The notes beneath the pieces were generated by a model. That model ran no database searches. It had not been told where the DNA came from and saw only the letters and a program-made list of their open reading frames with translations. Both the position numbers and the translations under genes were made by a program. Shown one piece after another: positions 18,159 to 27,282 of a stretch of DNA of 64,000 nucleotides. The stretch spans positions 62,001-126,000 of the forward strand of contig JAENYK010000012.1 in assembly GCA_016841825.1 (NCBI GenBank), read 5' to 3'. Position 1 is the stretch's first letter, and the number at the start of each line of letters is the position of its first letter. This DNA comes from Halothermothrix sp. Its GTDB lineage: Bacteria > Bacillota > Halanaerobiia > DY22613.

Positions 18159-18205
18159 ACAAAAGGGCGCCGAAATGTAAGTGTAGTGTGTGCCCTTTTG
18201 TTTGT
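18159..18205 (+). terminator. Hairpin between the His-rich gene and the kinase gene
   Basis: ACAAAAGGGC (18159-18168) pairs perfectly with GCCCTTTTGT (18192-18201). A smaller CCTCT/AGAGG hairpin sits just upstream (18140-18157). The T tract is weak (TGTTTGTG), so termination may be partial. Confidence 0.45.
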
Positions 18206-18276
18206 GCCTGATATGGGATTATGGTATAATAGAGCATAATGATATGGTGTATGACTAGAGAGGGGCGGCATGATCG

Positions 18277-19434
18277 ATGAAGAAAAGATTGATTTTTGTA
18301 TATTTTTTTGGACAAAACGGCCGTCATAAGATGTCTGGAAACCACGATCAGATGCAGCAAAAACATCGTGAGGATTTTCAGAGGTATTATCGTTATTTGA
18401 GGTTATTCAGACCAGTTTTTATATTATTTAATGTTTTTACTCTGTATCTGTTATTTATGTTGGCAGGTATTAGAACTATTGGTATTCTGGTTGCATTATT
18501 TATTATTATTAAAGAATTTATTCAATTATCCTTTCTATGGCGGATTGAAAAGAGGATTTTTGTTCCTATCTTAGAGTTGAAAAAAGGGGTAGAGGAGATT
18601 GGTAGAGGTAATTATAGTGTTCGAATAAAGGATCGTATTCCCAATGAAATTGGTTTACTCATCTCATCATTCAATCAAATGGCTGAGAAACTTCAGGAGA
18701 GTGAGAAGATGAAGGCGGAATATGAAGAGAATCGAAAATCATTAATTGCGAATATTTCACATGATTTAAAAACTCCAATCACTTCAATTCAGGGTTATAT
18801 TGAGGGAATTTTGGATGGGGTGGTTCAATCACCTGAAAAAGTTAGTAAATATTTGAAGATAATCTACCAGAATTCTGAATATATGAATAAGTTAATCGAC
18901 GATCTTTTCTTATTTTCCAAACTGGATATGGAAAAATTAGATTTTGATTTTGAAAAAGTTCCAATTCGTGAGTTTATGCAAGATGTTATGGAAGAATTTA
19001 ATCTTGAACTGGAAGAGAAGGAATGTCAATTCTCATATACCGATACTCTGGATTTCAATCCAGTAGTCCAGATTGACCGGAAAAGAATATATCAGGCTAT
19101 TCGAAATATTATCGGTAATGCTATAAAACATGGGATGAATTGTGATTTGCAGATAAGTTCACACCTGTCTGCAGAGCTTAATTCGGTGCGTCTCGATATT
19201 AAGGATACTGGCCCGGGGATTCCGGCTGAGAAATTATCACATATTTTTGAACGATTTTATCGGGTAGATACTGAGCGAACCAAGAATTTGATGAGTACTG
19301 GATTGGGTTTAGCTATTGCCAAAGAATTAGTTGAAGCTCATGATGGAACTATTACTGTTCAGAGTGTGTTAGGTGAAGGCTCATGTTTTACCATTAAATT
19401 ACCAATTTTGCAGCAGGGAAGTGATCTATCATGA
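18277..19434 (+). CDS. Sensor histidine kinase, 385 aa
   Basis: Two membrane helices (about 46-67 and 69-90) with almost no external loop, then HAMP (about 92-145), the phosphoacceptor helix with His in SHDLKTPITSIQGYIEG (about 165), and a catalytic ATPase domain with N box NIIGNAIKHG, DTGPGIP and the GLGLAIAKELVEAH motif. The lack of an external sensor places it with intramembrane or HAMP-input kinases. GAGAGGGG lies about 9-11 nt upstream. It overlaps the response regulator gene by 4 nt. Confidence 0.93.
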   Translation: MKKRLIFVYFFGQNGRHKMSGNHDQMQQKHREDFQRYYRYLRLFRPVFILFNVFTLYLLFMLAGIRTIGILVALFIIIKEFIQLSFLWRIEKRIFVPILELKKGVEEIGRGNYSVRIKDRIPNEIGLLISSFNQMAEKLQESEKMKAEYEENRKSLIANISHDLKTPITSIQGYIEGILDGVVQSPEKVSKYLKIIYQNSEYMNKLIDDLFLFSKLDMEKLDFDFEKVPIREFMQDVMEEFNLELEEKECQFSYTDTLDFNPVVQIDRKRIYQAIRNIIGNAIKHGMNCDLQISSHLSAELNSVRLDIKDTGPGIPAEKLSHIFERFYRVDTERTKNLMSTGLGLAIAKELVEAHDGTITVQSVLGEGSCFTIKLPILQQGSDLS

Positions 19435-20120
19435 AACAGATATTGATTATCGAAGATGATCAGAATATAGCTGAGTTAGAGCGGGATTATTTACAATTGA
19501 ATGGATATAAGGTGGAGATTATTCAGGATGGAGCGGAAGGATTAAAAAAGGCGCTGGTTGGAATATATGATCTGATTATTGTCGATCTGATGCTGCCTAA
19601 TAAAGATGGTTACGAGATCATTAAAGAGGTGCGGAAAAAGTTAGAGATTCCGATTGTGGTTGTTTCTGCCCGAAGCGAGGATATAGACAAAATCCGTGGA
19701 CTTGGCTTTGGGGCTGATGACTATTTGACCAAACCCTTTAGCCCTGCAGAAATGGTCGCCAGGATTCAATCTCATATTAAACGGTATGAGCGTCTGTTGG
19801 GAAAAAATATTACTACGGGGATTATTGTGCATCGGGGGTTAGAGATTCATACTGGTTCCCGTAAGCTTTTTTTGAATGGGAAAGAAGTACAGCTAACGAC
19901 AAAAGAATATGATCTGCTGGTTTTTCTTGCATCTAATTCGAATATTGTATTTAGCAAAGAACAGATTTTTGATGCTCTCTGGGGCGAAGATTATTATGGT
20001 GACACTGCCACGGTTGCAGTGCATATTCAAAAAATTCGTAAGAAGATTGAAAAAGACCCATCCAGTCCAGAATATATTGAAACTGTCTGGGGTGCGGGGT
20101 ATCGTTTCAATTCTTTATAG
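19431..20120 (+). CDS. OmpR/PhoB-family response regulator, 229 aa
   Basis: A receiver domain (acidic pair EDD near residue 8, phosphoacceptor Asp in IIVDLMLPNKDG about 52, Lys in YLTKPFSP about 101) is joined to a winged-helix DNA-binding domain (about 130-228: LTTKEYDLLVFLASN, then VHIQKIRKKIE and ETVWGAGYRF). The ATGA overlap with the kinase gene makes the two a coupled pair. Targets are unknown; the exporters and membrane genes nearby have their own regulators. Confidence 0.95.
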   Translation: MKQILIIEDDQNIAELERDYLQLNGYKVEIIQDGAEGLKKALVGIYDLIIVDLMLPNKDGYEIIKEVRKKLEIPIVVVSARSEDIDKIRGLGFGADDYLTKPFSPAEMVARIQSHIKRYERLLGKNITTGIIVHRGLEIHTGSRKLFLNGKEVQLTTKEYDLLVFLASNSNIVFSKEQIFDALWGEDYYGDTATVAVHIQKIRKKIEKDPSSPEYIETVWGAGYRFNSL

Positions 20121-20308
20121 AGAAACGCTGGTTTTTTTGCAATTATAAAATACTAGCTAATAATTATAAATTTGGATAATTATAGATAATCCTCAGAGTA
20201 TCTGCATATATTATGATTGATATTAAGGTTAAATATTTATTTTGATTAATATTTAAGCGAATTTCATATTTTTCAACCCTTAAATAGCAAGGTTTTTAAG
20301 CATAAAAA

Positions 20309-20570
20309 AATGACTTCACCCCTTTTTTATAGAAAATATTTAGTGACCAAACTAAATAAAAAAGAAAGGATGTGAAGTCATTATCTATTATTTTACAATA
20401 ATCGTTGATTTAATAGATTTTTAAAAAAGACTGTCCGATACGATACTATGTGTCCGCCAAAAAGGAAAAAACTTAATTCCGAAAAGCGATATTTTCTTCT
20501 TCTTAAACATTTTGGTGGAAAACTTCGGGCTGACTTTGGTGAAACAGACTTCATTGAATAAAAAGTAATA
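20309..20570 (+). pseudogene. Possible decayed transposase start with terminal inverted repeat
   Basis: AATGACTTCAC (20309-20320) and GTGAAGTCATT (20372-20382) form an imperfect inverted repeat. From the second arm a frame reads VKSLSIILQ and, after several stops, KKLNSEKRYFLLLKHFGGK before ending near 20569. The broken frame next to inverted repeats looks like an insertion-sequence remnant, but I cannot assign a family. Confidence 0.3.
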
Positions 20571-21530
20571 GAGTGTGGGCACTATCGAAACTTTATCTTT
20601 ACCATACAGTAACATAGGCTATATTTAATGTAATGGTGAAAATCTAGAGTGTTTATTGATTGGCCTAAAAATATTTTTACCACACAAGGGTAATTCAAAT
20701 AAATATCTTGATTTACTAATTTATTTACAGCTATTGCAACAATACAAGAAAATAAAAAGCGTAATGTTATAAAAAGTTTACCTAGCATTTTAATATGATT
20801 AATTTTCTATACCTTATTGGGAAACCTGTTACCTTCATCTAGTTCTATAAGCCATTCTTTGATCTGCTCATTGGAGATTTGCTCTTTGGTCAATCAGGAA
20901 TAACCGGGAATAAGTATCCCTGGATTTATTTTCATAGTAAGTGGATGGGGCAAAGTATAAGATAAGGGTAACTATCTACCCTTTATGTACCCGTCTGTTA
21001 ACTGTTCGCTACTGAGGATTTACTGAATCTCACAGATCTTTAAAATTGCTAACTTTTTTCTGCTCGGAGCTTTTTAAGTATATCATTTTCTTCGCTGATT
21101 TTTCCAACTGATGACAACTGTTGAGTACTTTTTGTCATTACTTTGAGGAAGTGATTTTACTGAACCATGTTTGCGTGTTTTTTCAATCAAGAGTATATTA
21201 TATGTTTAGAAACTTTGCAACAGCGAGCGGCTAAGGTTGCAACTTACTTCGCAATATCCATCTGTCACTTGCTTAAATTTCATTAGAATAATTTTTTGTT
21301 TTATTGATAAAATACCTTTTGATTACCATTATCCCATAATATATTATTTGTCTTAGTTGATTAGGAGACTATATGTATATAAATATTCGACATAATAATT
21401 CTAATATGGTATAATTATGTATAATATATTGAAAAGCAAAGAAAGGAGGACTGGGTTTAATCATAATGAGTAATGGGAAATAACGCGAAAATTGGCGGGA
21501 ATACTTTATATGCTTAAAAGCATGTCGTGA
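20571..21530. other. AT-rich region without a recognisable gene
   Basis: I find no open frame with a ribosome site or recognisable product here. On the minus strand near 20820-20885 a short coding-like stretch reads LTKEQISNEQIKEWLIELDE without a start, possibly a gene fragment. The region joins insertion-sequence debris on both sides and is probably accessory DNA under decay. Confidence 0.4.
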
Positions 21531-22070
21531 GGGTGTAAAATAAAGTGTGTAAACTCCAAAATATGCTATAATTAAAATAACAATCAGTGGGAGGTCACAC
21601 AATGACAAAAGAACGCAAACAGATGATTAAGGAATTTATCGATACATTCGGTATTGAAAATGTTGACGATCTTAATGATGCTTTAAAAGATCTATTCGAA
21701 TCTATATATGCATTCAACTTATATTGATGCTATGTTTGTATCTGTCAAAGACAGTGTCAGGGCCACAAAAAAAGCTATTTACACTGTGGTTGGCATTGAT
21801 CTCCACGGACAAAAGGATGTGCTAGGGTTGTGGATAAGCGAAACCGAAAGTGCACATTTTTGGTTATCGGTTCTAGATCAACTAAAAAGTCGGGGAGTTC
21901 AGGACATGTTGATCGCTTGCATGGACGGTTTGAAAGGTCTGGAGAATGCCATTGAAGCAGTGTATCCTCAAACCAAAACACAACGCTGTTAGTCTACAAT
22001 CAGCTTTTGAAAAGCTGAAAGAAACCTGAGGCAGCAGTAATCCTCTGGCTGTCCGCGTATGGGGAAATTA
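21531..22070 (+). mobile_element. Degenerate IS256-family element with deleted transposase
   Basis: A terminal-repeat-like GGGTGTAAAATAAAGTGTG begins at 21531. GGGAGG and ATG 21602 start a transposase (MTKERKQMIKEFIDTFGIE). Near 21700 about 130 codons are missing and the frame shifts. The frame then resumes at YIDAMFVSVKDSVRATKKAI and LHGQKDVLGLWISETESAHF, the catalytic core region of IS256 (mutator) transposases with its first Asp. It stops at a TAG after TQRC, and a last scrap (PLAVRVWGN) reaches about 22070. Not functional. Confidence 0.8.
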
Positions 22071-22074
22071 TGCT

Positions 22075-22256
22075 TTACATCTCTTAAAAAGGATAATAGC
22101 GGAGAATTCTTTTTTGATAAATCTTTGTGTAATTTAATAAAAGGAGATATAAAAAACAAATTAGGTCATTATGTTTATATCAAAAAATATAAACCAAAGA
22201 TGTTTCAAGAATTTTATATAAATAAATATAAAGGTGATAATAATGAAAAAATATAA
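22075..22256 (+). pseudogene. 3' remnant of an unknown gene truncated by the IS256 fragment
   Basis: The frame from the IS256 junction reads KKDNSGEFFFDKSLCNLIKG and ends in YINKYKGDNNEKI at TAA 22254-22256. It has no start with a ribosome site; the ATG at 22059 lies in IS256 sequence. Its stop overlaps the exporter start by 14 nt, so it was probably the gene upstream in the same operon. In peptide-export operons that position is often a maturation enzyme, but the fragment is too short to tell. Confidence 0.4.
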
Positions 22257-23895
22257 GAATATTGTCTCATTTTTGAAGCCATATATTAGACACCATAAGC
22301 TTGAATTCTTTTTTGTGATGATATTATCGGTGATTCTTTCAATTATTCAATCATTACCTGCAAAATTGACACAGCTAATTTTTGACAAAGGTTTTGCAAA
22401 TAAGAACCTCCGTTATATTATAATTTCTGCTTTATTATTATTGGTACTACAACTAAGTAGAACAATATTGTCATTTTTTATAGGAAAAAAATATATGATA
22501 CTTGGACAAAAAATCTTAAAAAAAATAAGAAGTGAAATCTATAGAAAAATATTAAAACTACCTATGGATTTTTATACCGAAAATGAAAGTACATATGTTA
22601 CCGTAAGAACTAAAGAAATAAATAATGCTTCCGAAATTTTTTCTCCATCATCTTTTGGAATCATCACAAGTATATTGGATTTTATTTTTATATCAGTGAT
22701 ATTGTTAGATCTAAGTTGGAAAATATATTTAGTATTATTGATACCTGTACCGTTACTTTTCCTGATTGTAAAACAAGGCTCTGCAAAATTAAAAAAACAG
22801 TCAGAAGAAGTCCTTGAAAAAGGATCCAGACAGACAACTATGCTTAATGAAAGAATTAAAGGACTGGAGTTTATCCAAACAAATTCAAAGGAAGATCAAG
22901 AATTAAGCAAAATTAATAAAATTGATGAAGATGTGGTTGAGACAAAAATAAAGCAATCATTGTTGATGAAAACAATCTCTGAATCTATTGGAATATTTAC
23001 CTTTATTGCACCAGTATTACTATATATTTTTGGAGGCATATTTTTCATGAATAATGGTATAACAATAGGTGGAATATTGGTCTTTTCCATGTATATGGGC
23101 AGAATTTACAGTCCATTTTTAACTATTTCAACACTGTCATTAACAATCGAGCCTGCGTTAGTTGCTATAGAAAGAATTAATAAGATGTTTTTTTCTGAGA
23201 CAAAAGATTTACAAGAAATAAAAGGACAATTGGAATTTGATGAAAAAATAGAAACTGTAGCCTTTAAAAATGTATCATTTTCTTATGATGACAATAGGGA
23301 GTTACTTAATGATTTATGTTTTAAAGTTAAGTCAGATACTGTTTTTAATATAAATGGGGTAAATGGATCGGGAAAAACTACGGTTTTAAAACTATGTATT
23401 GGATTATTAGAACCAGATAAAGGGGTTATAGAATTTAACGGTAAAGATATAAGTAAATACAAATCTGAAAGCATAAGAAAAAGATTGGCAGTAGTAAGTC
23501 AAAAGACATTTTTATTTAATGATACCATTAAAAATAATATTATTTATACTGTAAATAGTCCTAATGATGAGCATATCAAAGAACGATATGATATTATTGC
23601 TGAATTAATCGGTATTGAAAAGATTTATGAAAATCATAATGCCAATCGGGATATGAATATTGGAGAGAATGGAGTTAAGTTATCCGGTGGAGAAATTCAG
23701 AAAATTGCCATTGCACGTGCACTGATTAAAGATGCTGATCTGATTATATTTGATGAAGCAAGCGTTAATATAGATAAAGAGACAAATAAAGTTATCAAAA
23801 AAATAATTACTGAACAGTTGAAGCGCAAAATTATAATTATAGTCGATCACAGTGGGTATTTTGATGATATTTCTGATAAAATCCTTTATCTTTAG
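22243..23895 (+). CDS. ABC exporter, fused membrane and ATPase domains, 550 aa
   Basis: Half-transporter of the type-IV exporter fold: six membrane helices (about 20-290), then a nucleotide-binding domain with Walker A NGVNGSGKTT (about 371-380), signature LSGGEIQKIAIARAL (about 482), Walker B DLIIFDEAS and the H-loop His in VDHSG. It works as a homodimer or with a partner. GGTG precedes the ATG weakly, so coupling to the upstream gene is likely. Base composition is far more AT-rich than the flanking core genes and IS scars lie on both sides, pointing to acquired DNA. Such exporters carry peptides, bacteriocins, lipids or drugs; the substrate is unknown. Confidence 0.93.
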   Translation: MKKYKNIVSFLKPYIRHHKLEFFFVMILSVILSIIQSLPAKLTQLIFDKGFANKNLRYIIISALLLLVLQLSRTILSFFIGKKYMILGQKILKKIRSEIYRKILKLPMDFYTENESTYVTVRTKEINNASEIFSPSSFGIITSILDFIFISVILLDLSWKIYLVLLIPVPLLFLIVKQGSAKLKKQSEEVLEKGSRQTTMLNERIKGLEFIQTNSKEDQELSKINKIDEDVVETKIKQSLLMKTISESIGIFTFIAPVLLYIFGGIFFMNNGITIGGILVFSMYMGRIYSPFLTISTLSLTIEPALVAIERINKMFFSETKDLQEIKGQLEFDEKIETVAFKNVSFSYDDNRELLNDLCFKVKSDTVFNINGVNGSGKTTVLKLCIGLLEPDKGVIEFNGKDISKYKSESIRKRLAVVSQKTFLFNDTIKNNIIYTVNSPNDEHIKERYDIIAELIGIEKIYENHNANRDMNIGENGVKLSGGEIQKIAIARALIKDADLIIFDEASVNIDKETNKVIKKIITEQLKRKIIIIVDHSGYFDDISDKILYL

Positions 23896-23952
23896 TTCTC
23901 ATTAGCATTGATAAAAAATGGTTGGTTTTGGACAGGATTAATAGTGAAAGAG

Positions 23953-23977
23953 GATGTAAATTATTTTGTGTAAATGG
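23953..23977. repeat. IS256-like terminal inverted repeat
   Basis: GATGTAAATTATTTTGTGTA continues to TGG at 23977 and resembles the end seen at 21531 (G-TGTAAA-TA, then GTGTAAA). It lies just beyond the exporter gene. The stretch 23896-24195 holds no gene. Confidence 0.4.
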
Positions 23978-24194
23978 TTTTTCTTAAGATGAAATTTCTA
24001 AGTTGAATTCAGTATTATTATGGCCATAAAATGGACATAATATTCATGGCTCTGTATCATCAAAAGGTTAGGACAGTGCTGGAGAGTAACCCGAGCGTCT
24101 GATGAGATTCTGCCAGGTATAAACTTCTATACTATCCGTCTGTCTTTTTTATACCCGGGAGATTTTTAAGCGTTAAACTCATGGGGCGAAGCCC

Positions 24195-24845
24195 CGTAAT
24201 TAACTATATTACCAATTCAGGTTGTAGTCTGTCACTGAAGTACACTGCCATCTGGGATAAACAGATCTTCCAATCTCTGATTGGCAGAGTCCATTTTCGG
24301 GATATATCCAGAGTAGCCAGGTAAATAATTTTTGTCAGAGCTTCATTTGAGGGATACGCAGTCTTGGTTTTCGTTACTTTTCGAAGTTGTCTGTGATATC
24401 TCAATTGTATTTGTAGTATAGATTATTCTTCTTATTTAGTACAGATATTTTAAATATGCTGTTAACCCCAGCCAGTTAGTCGTCCATGATTTGATGACGA
24501 TAGAGTATTTTCTTCCCCATTTTTCCTTAAACTGTTCAAATGCCATCTCTGCTTCTGTCAAATTTAAAGCTTGATATACTTCCTGAGATCGGCCATTAGT
24601 TTTTTCTGATCTTTATAGGACACGTATTTTAAGGTGCCACGAATCTGATGAATAACGTATAGTTGTATCTCGATTTTTGGAAACGCAGCATTTATGGCTT
24701 TAGAAAAGCCAGATAAACCATCCTTACAAGCAATAGGGGTATCCTCTACACCTGGATTTTTCAAGTCATTGCAGACTCCAAGCCAAAAACTTGAACTTTC
24801 ACTTTCACCAATCGCATGAATGGTGATCTCCCTATTAGTAGTTCT
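24195..24845 (-). pseudogene. Decayed IS256-family transposase, central and C-terminal parts
   Basis: On the minus strand, fragments read in order: EITIHAIGESESSSFWLGV, then PIACKDGLSGFSKAINAAFP, VIHQIRGTLKYVSYKDQKK, and after frame breaks LTKIIYLATLDISRKWTLP with RDWKICLSQMAVYF. These match successive regions of IS256 transposases (the DGLKGF, HQIRN and NISKKWTMPI motifs). The N terminus is missing, replaced by IS3-type sequence at about 24845. Confidence 0.8.
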
Positions 24846-25178
24846 TTCTTAAGCTTTCTATTCTAGGCTTTAAGTTCTAACAATCTTTTAGCAGTAGAAT
24901 CTTTAGGTTCACTACTATCTTTTACCCACCGTCTTAGAGAGGGCTGAGATACTCCCAGATCTTTGGATACTGAACTTATTGATCTACCTTTTTCTACTAT
25001 CATTTTTACAGTACTGGCTTTGAATTCATCATCATAATATCTATTTTTATAATTACGAAAGATTACAGAAGAAATTAAACAGCCTTAGTCCGATGGAAGT
25101 TCGAGCCAAGGCTGCCTGAGCCATTTTATTTTTTATTGTGTTTACTTGACAGGGTACAGTTTAATTTGAGACACTCCC
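24846..25178 (-). mobile_element. IS3-family remnant: left end plus OrfA fragment
   Basis: The minus strand begins with a terminal-repeat-like TGTCTCAAATTAAACTGTAC (about 25173 downward). A frame follows that reads YYDDEFKASTVKMIVEKGRS, SVSKDLGVSQPSLRRWVKD and KRLLELKA before a TAG, the helix-turn-helix and leucine-rich tail of IS3-type OrfA. OrfB is absent, and the element is cut by the IS256 fragment near 24845. Confidence 0.75.
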
Positions 25179-25183
25179 TTTTT

Positions 25184-25441
25184 TTACACATTAGCGATAA
25201 TCTTTCGGATACTCTCTTCTGAAAGATGAAAGGTATCCATAAGATCTTCAATTGATTCACCATTCTTATAGAGTTTGTATATCGTGCGATTTCGTTTTGT
25301 AAATACTTCCCTGGTACCATTTAGTTCGCCCCAGCTGGCCCGGGAATTCTTAGGTATATAAATAATTTGTCCCTCGACATATTTTTGTAGTTCCATAAGA
25401 AGATGGTCTGGCAGAACATCCTTTGCATTGATATAACCCAA
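25184..25441 (-). CDS. CD3324-family (Mor-like) DNA-binding protein, 85 aa
   Basis: The sequence MGYINAKDVLPDHLLMELQK continues to VEGQIIYIPK, then NRTIYKLYKNGESIEDLMDTFHLSEESIRKII, the pattern of the CD3324 family: a short N-terminal module and a C-terminal helix-turn-helix. The start is TTG 25441 with AAGGAGG 9 nt upstream. It has a strong promoter and a palindrome just downstream of the expected transcription start, consistent with autorepression. These proteins are widespread in Clostridia without known targets. Confidence 0.82.
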   Translation of the reverse strand: MGYINAKDVLPDHLLMELQKYVEGQIIYIPKNSRASWGELNGTREVFTKRNRTIYKLYKNGESIEDLMDTFHLSEESIRKIIANV

Positions 25442-25540
25442 CGATGAAAACCTCCTTATTTGATTGATAGTCGAATGAAAAAAATTTGTTGATTTTCACC
25501 GTAGATCACCTCCTTATCTTAAAATCAAATAAAAATAAAT

Positions 25541-25592
25541 AGTAAACATTTACTGTTAAACTAATTATACTTCTTCATATTAATATAGTCAA
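25541..25592 (-). promoter_or_regulatory. Promoter and operator of the CD3324-family gene
   Basis: On the minus strand TTGACT (25587-25592) and TATAAT (25564-25569) are 17 bp apart. The palindrome AGTAAACATTTACT occupies 25541-25554, around the start of the transcript. Confidence 0.7.
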
Positions 25593-25599
25593 GCGTGGA

Positions 25600-25627
25600 A
25601 AAAGGGAAGGTGTGCACCTTCCCTTTC
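25600..25627 (-). terminator. Perfect 12-bp terminator hairpin upstream of the CD3324 promoter
   Basis: AAAGGGAAGGTG and CACCTTCCCTTT pair without mismatch over 2 nt; TTTTTCC follows on the minus strand. Before it on that strand lies an AAGGAG site with a 10-codon frame (MINDKRCLSS, 25642-25674), so a short leader-like transcript may end here. Confidence 0.65.
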
Positions 25628-25824
25628 TGCCATTATTATGAGGATAAGCACCTCTTATCGTTGATCATTGTTCCTAATCACTCCTTTCTTTCAAGGATTG
25701 CCGGCTAATTACATTTTACCATGATGAATATGTAAAGGAAAGGTAAAGTTTTTTTATAATAATTTTGTACCACATTGAGTTATGATTCACCAAACTAAAT
25801 AAAAGGATAAATTTAATATTTTAT

Positions 25825-25937
25825 ATCTAAATTCTATGACTCCCACTTCTATAAGTGGGAGCTGCCTTGCTCCACTTCAAGGTGGGGTTGAATTCCCATC
25901 TGAAGCCCCTGGTTCAGCTTCAATTGATCGAGTTCAC
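25825..25937 (+). repeat. Dispersed repeat family 1, copy 2
   Basis: Same order as the other copies: TATATCTAA, TTCTATGACTCCCACTTC, the 7-bp CTCCCAC/GTGGGAG hairpin, a CCACTTCAAGGTGG block, CCCATCTGAAGCCCC, then GTTCAGCTTCAATTGA and a final GTTCAC. The terminal hairpin is degenerate compared with copy 3. It lies about 100 nt upstream of the gerA operon start. Confidence 0.75.
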
Positions 25938-25966
25938 TAAAAATTTTTCACTAACCTAATATAGTA

Positions 25967-25996
25967 TGATTACAGTTAATTTTAGTTATCATATAA
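25967..25996 (+). promoter_or_regulatory. Sigma-G-like promoter of the gerA operon
   Basis: TGATTA (25967-25972), 17 bp, then CATATAA (25990-25996). The forespore sigma-G consensus is TGAATA and CATACTA, so the matches are 5 of 6 and 6 of 7. Expression in the forespore is what a germinant receptor requires. Confidence 0.6.
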
Positions 25997-26034
25997 AGTA
26001 GTAAAGGTAATTATAACTTGAAGGAAGTGACATA

Positions 26035-27282
26035 ATGCGTAATTTATTAGTTTCTCTTAAAAAAATATATAAAAATTTAACTAAAGACACGGGAATGTAC
26101 TCTGAAGTGCAGCGGGAAATCGATGAGCAGGAGGTAGAAGTTCAGGGAGAATATGAAGAAGATTCAAGTCAGGTTTTGCTCGTTAGTCCAATTCCCAGAG
26201 ACAAACAGCGTCAGATAAGAGGAACCAAATTACAGTTTTTTGAGAGATTAGATTACAATCTAGGATTAATTAGAGAAAGAATTCCCGATAAAAATCTTAT
26301 ATTTGAAAAGTTTGTAGTGGGTTCAAGGGGTAAGCGTGTTGTTGTAATAGCTTATTTGAAAGATTTAGCTCATCCGGGAATAGTTAAGGAGGTAAAGCAG
26401 CGTATCAAGCAGATTAAAGCTGAAACCGTTCTTGACAGTAGTTATATTGAAAGAAATATTGAGAATTCCAGACTCAGTCCATTTCCTCAGCTTGAACACA
26501 CTTTGCGGCCTGATATGGCGGAATTAGCTTTATTTAAGGGAAAGGTATTAATTTTGACAGCTGAAAATCCAGAAGTCCTGATGGCACCAACGACTTTTTT
26601 TGACTTGATGGATGCCCCGGAAGATCTTTTTGGCCGTTGGTTTGTGGCGGCCAGTTTTTTTAGGATAGCCAGGTTTATAATGTTTCTTTTGGCTGCTACA
26701 TTACCAGGCTTTTATATTGCACTGACCTCTTATAATCCCGACCTAATTCCGACAAAATTAGCCTTTTTGATAGCTTCTGCCAATGAAGGTACCCCTTTTC
26801 CCATCTATTTTGAGGCTTTTTTGATGATGGGAGTGGTAGAAGCTGTTAGAATGATAATGATAAGATTCCCCAATGAAATGGGGAGTACTATAGCCCTCTT
26901 TGCCGGGGTTGTTCTGGTAATTGCCGGGTTACATGCTAATATTATTGGAGCGCCAATTGTAATTATTGTGACTTTAACAATTATAACATCCTTTGGTATA
27001 CCGAGCTTTGATTTACGTTTGTCAGTACGAATTACACAATTTTTTACGATGATTATGGCGACGGTATTGGGATTATTCGGTTATGCAATTGCGTTTTTTT
27101 ATATAGCCATACATTTAGTGACGTTAAAATCCTTTGGGATTCCCTATATGAGTCCATTTGCTCCAATAGAGGGTAGTGGTTGGGGGCATGATATTCTAAG
27201 GGAAGATATCAAAGCAATGCCGCTGGATGAGACATATAAAGCAAGTACAAAGAATTTGGAGAAAGAAAAAGGTGAAAACTGA
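26035..27282 (+). CDS. gerAA: GerA-type germinant receptor subunit A, 415 aa
   Basis: Inner-membrane subunit of a spore germinant receptor. The recognisable parts are FERLDYNLGLIRERIPDKNL, the SPFPQLEHTLRPDMAELALF segment, and a membrane domain of about five helices (about 215-390). Most GerAA proteins have about 480-500 residues; here the N1 subdomain in front of the QIRGTKLQFFERL region is missing or replaced by an acidic 40-residue segment. It overlaps the B-subunit gene by 1 nt. GAAGGAAG precedes the ATG. Confidence 0.92.
   Translation: MRNLLVSLKKIYKNLTKDTGMYSEVQREIDEQEVEVQGEYEEDSSQVLLVSPIPRDKQRQIRGTKLQFFERLDYNLGLIRERIPDKNLIFEKFVVGSRGKRVVVIAYLKDLAHPGIVKEVKQRIKQIKAETVLDSSYIERNIENSRLSPFPQLEHTLRPDMAELALFKGKVLILTAENPEVLMAPTTFFDLMDAPEDLFGRWFVAASFFRIARFIMFLLAATLPGFYIALTSYNPDLIPTKLAFLIASANEGTPFPIYFEAFLMMGVVEAVRMIMIRFPNEMGSTIALFAGVVLVIAGLHANIIGAPIVIIVTLTIITSFGIPSFDLRLSVRITQFFTMIMATVLGLFGYAIAFFYIAIHLVTLKSFGIPYMSPFAPIEGSGWGHDILREDIKAMPLDETYKASTKNLEKEKGEN

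Noticed and set aside
20582-20788. 68-codon hydrophobic minus-strand frame
   Set aside because: No ribosome site, lies in AT-rich IS debris, and composition explains the hydrophobicity.
22059-22256. 65-aa frame as an intact precursor peptide for the ABC exporter
   Set aside because: Its ATG lies in IS256 sequence without a ribosome site, so the coding-like part is better read as the tail of a truncated gene.
25348-25497. 49-codon minus-strand frame starting GTG after AAGGAGGTGA
   Set aside because: It overlaps the well-supported CD3324-family gene in another frame, and its product shows no protein-like conservation; the ribosome site is probably accidental or part of the leader.
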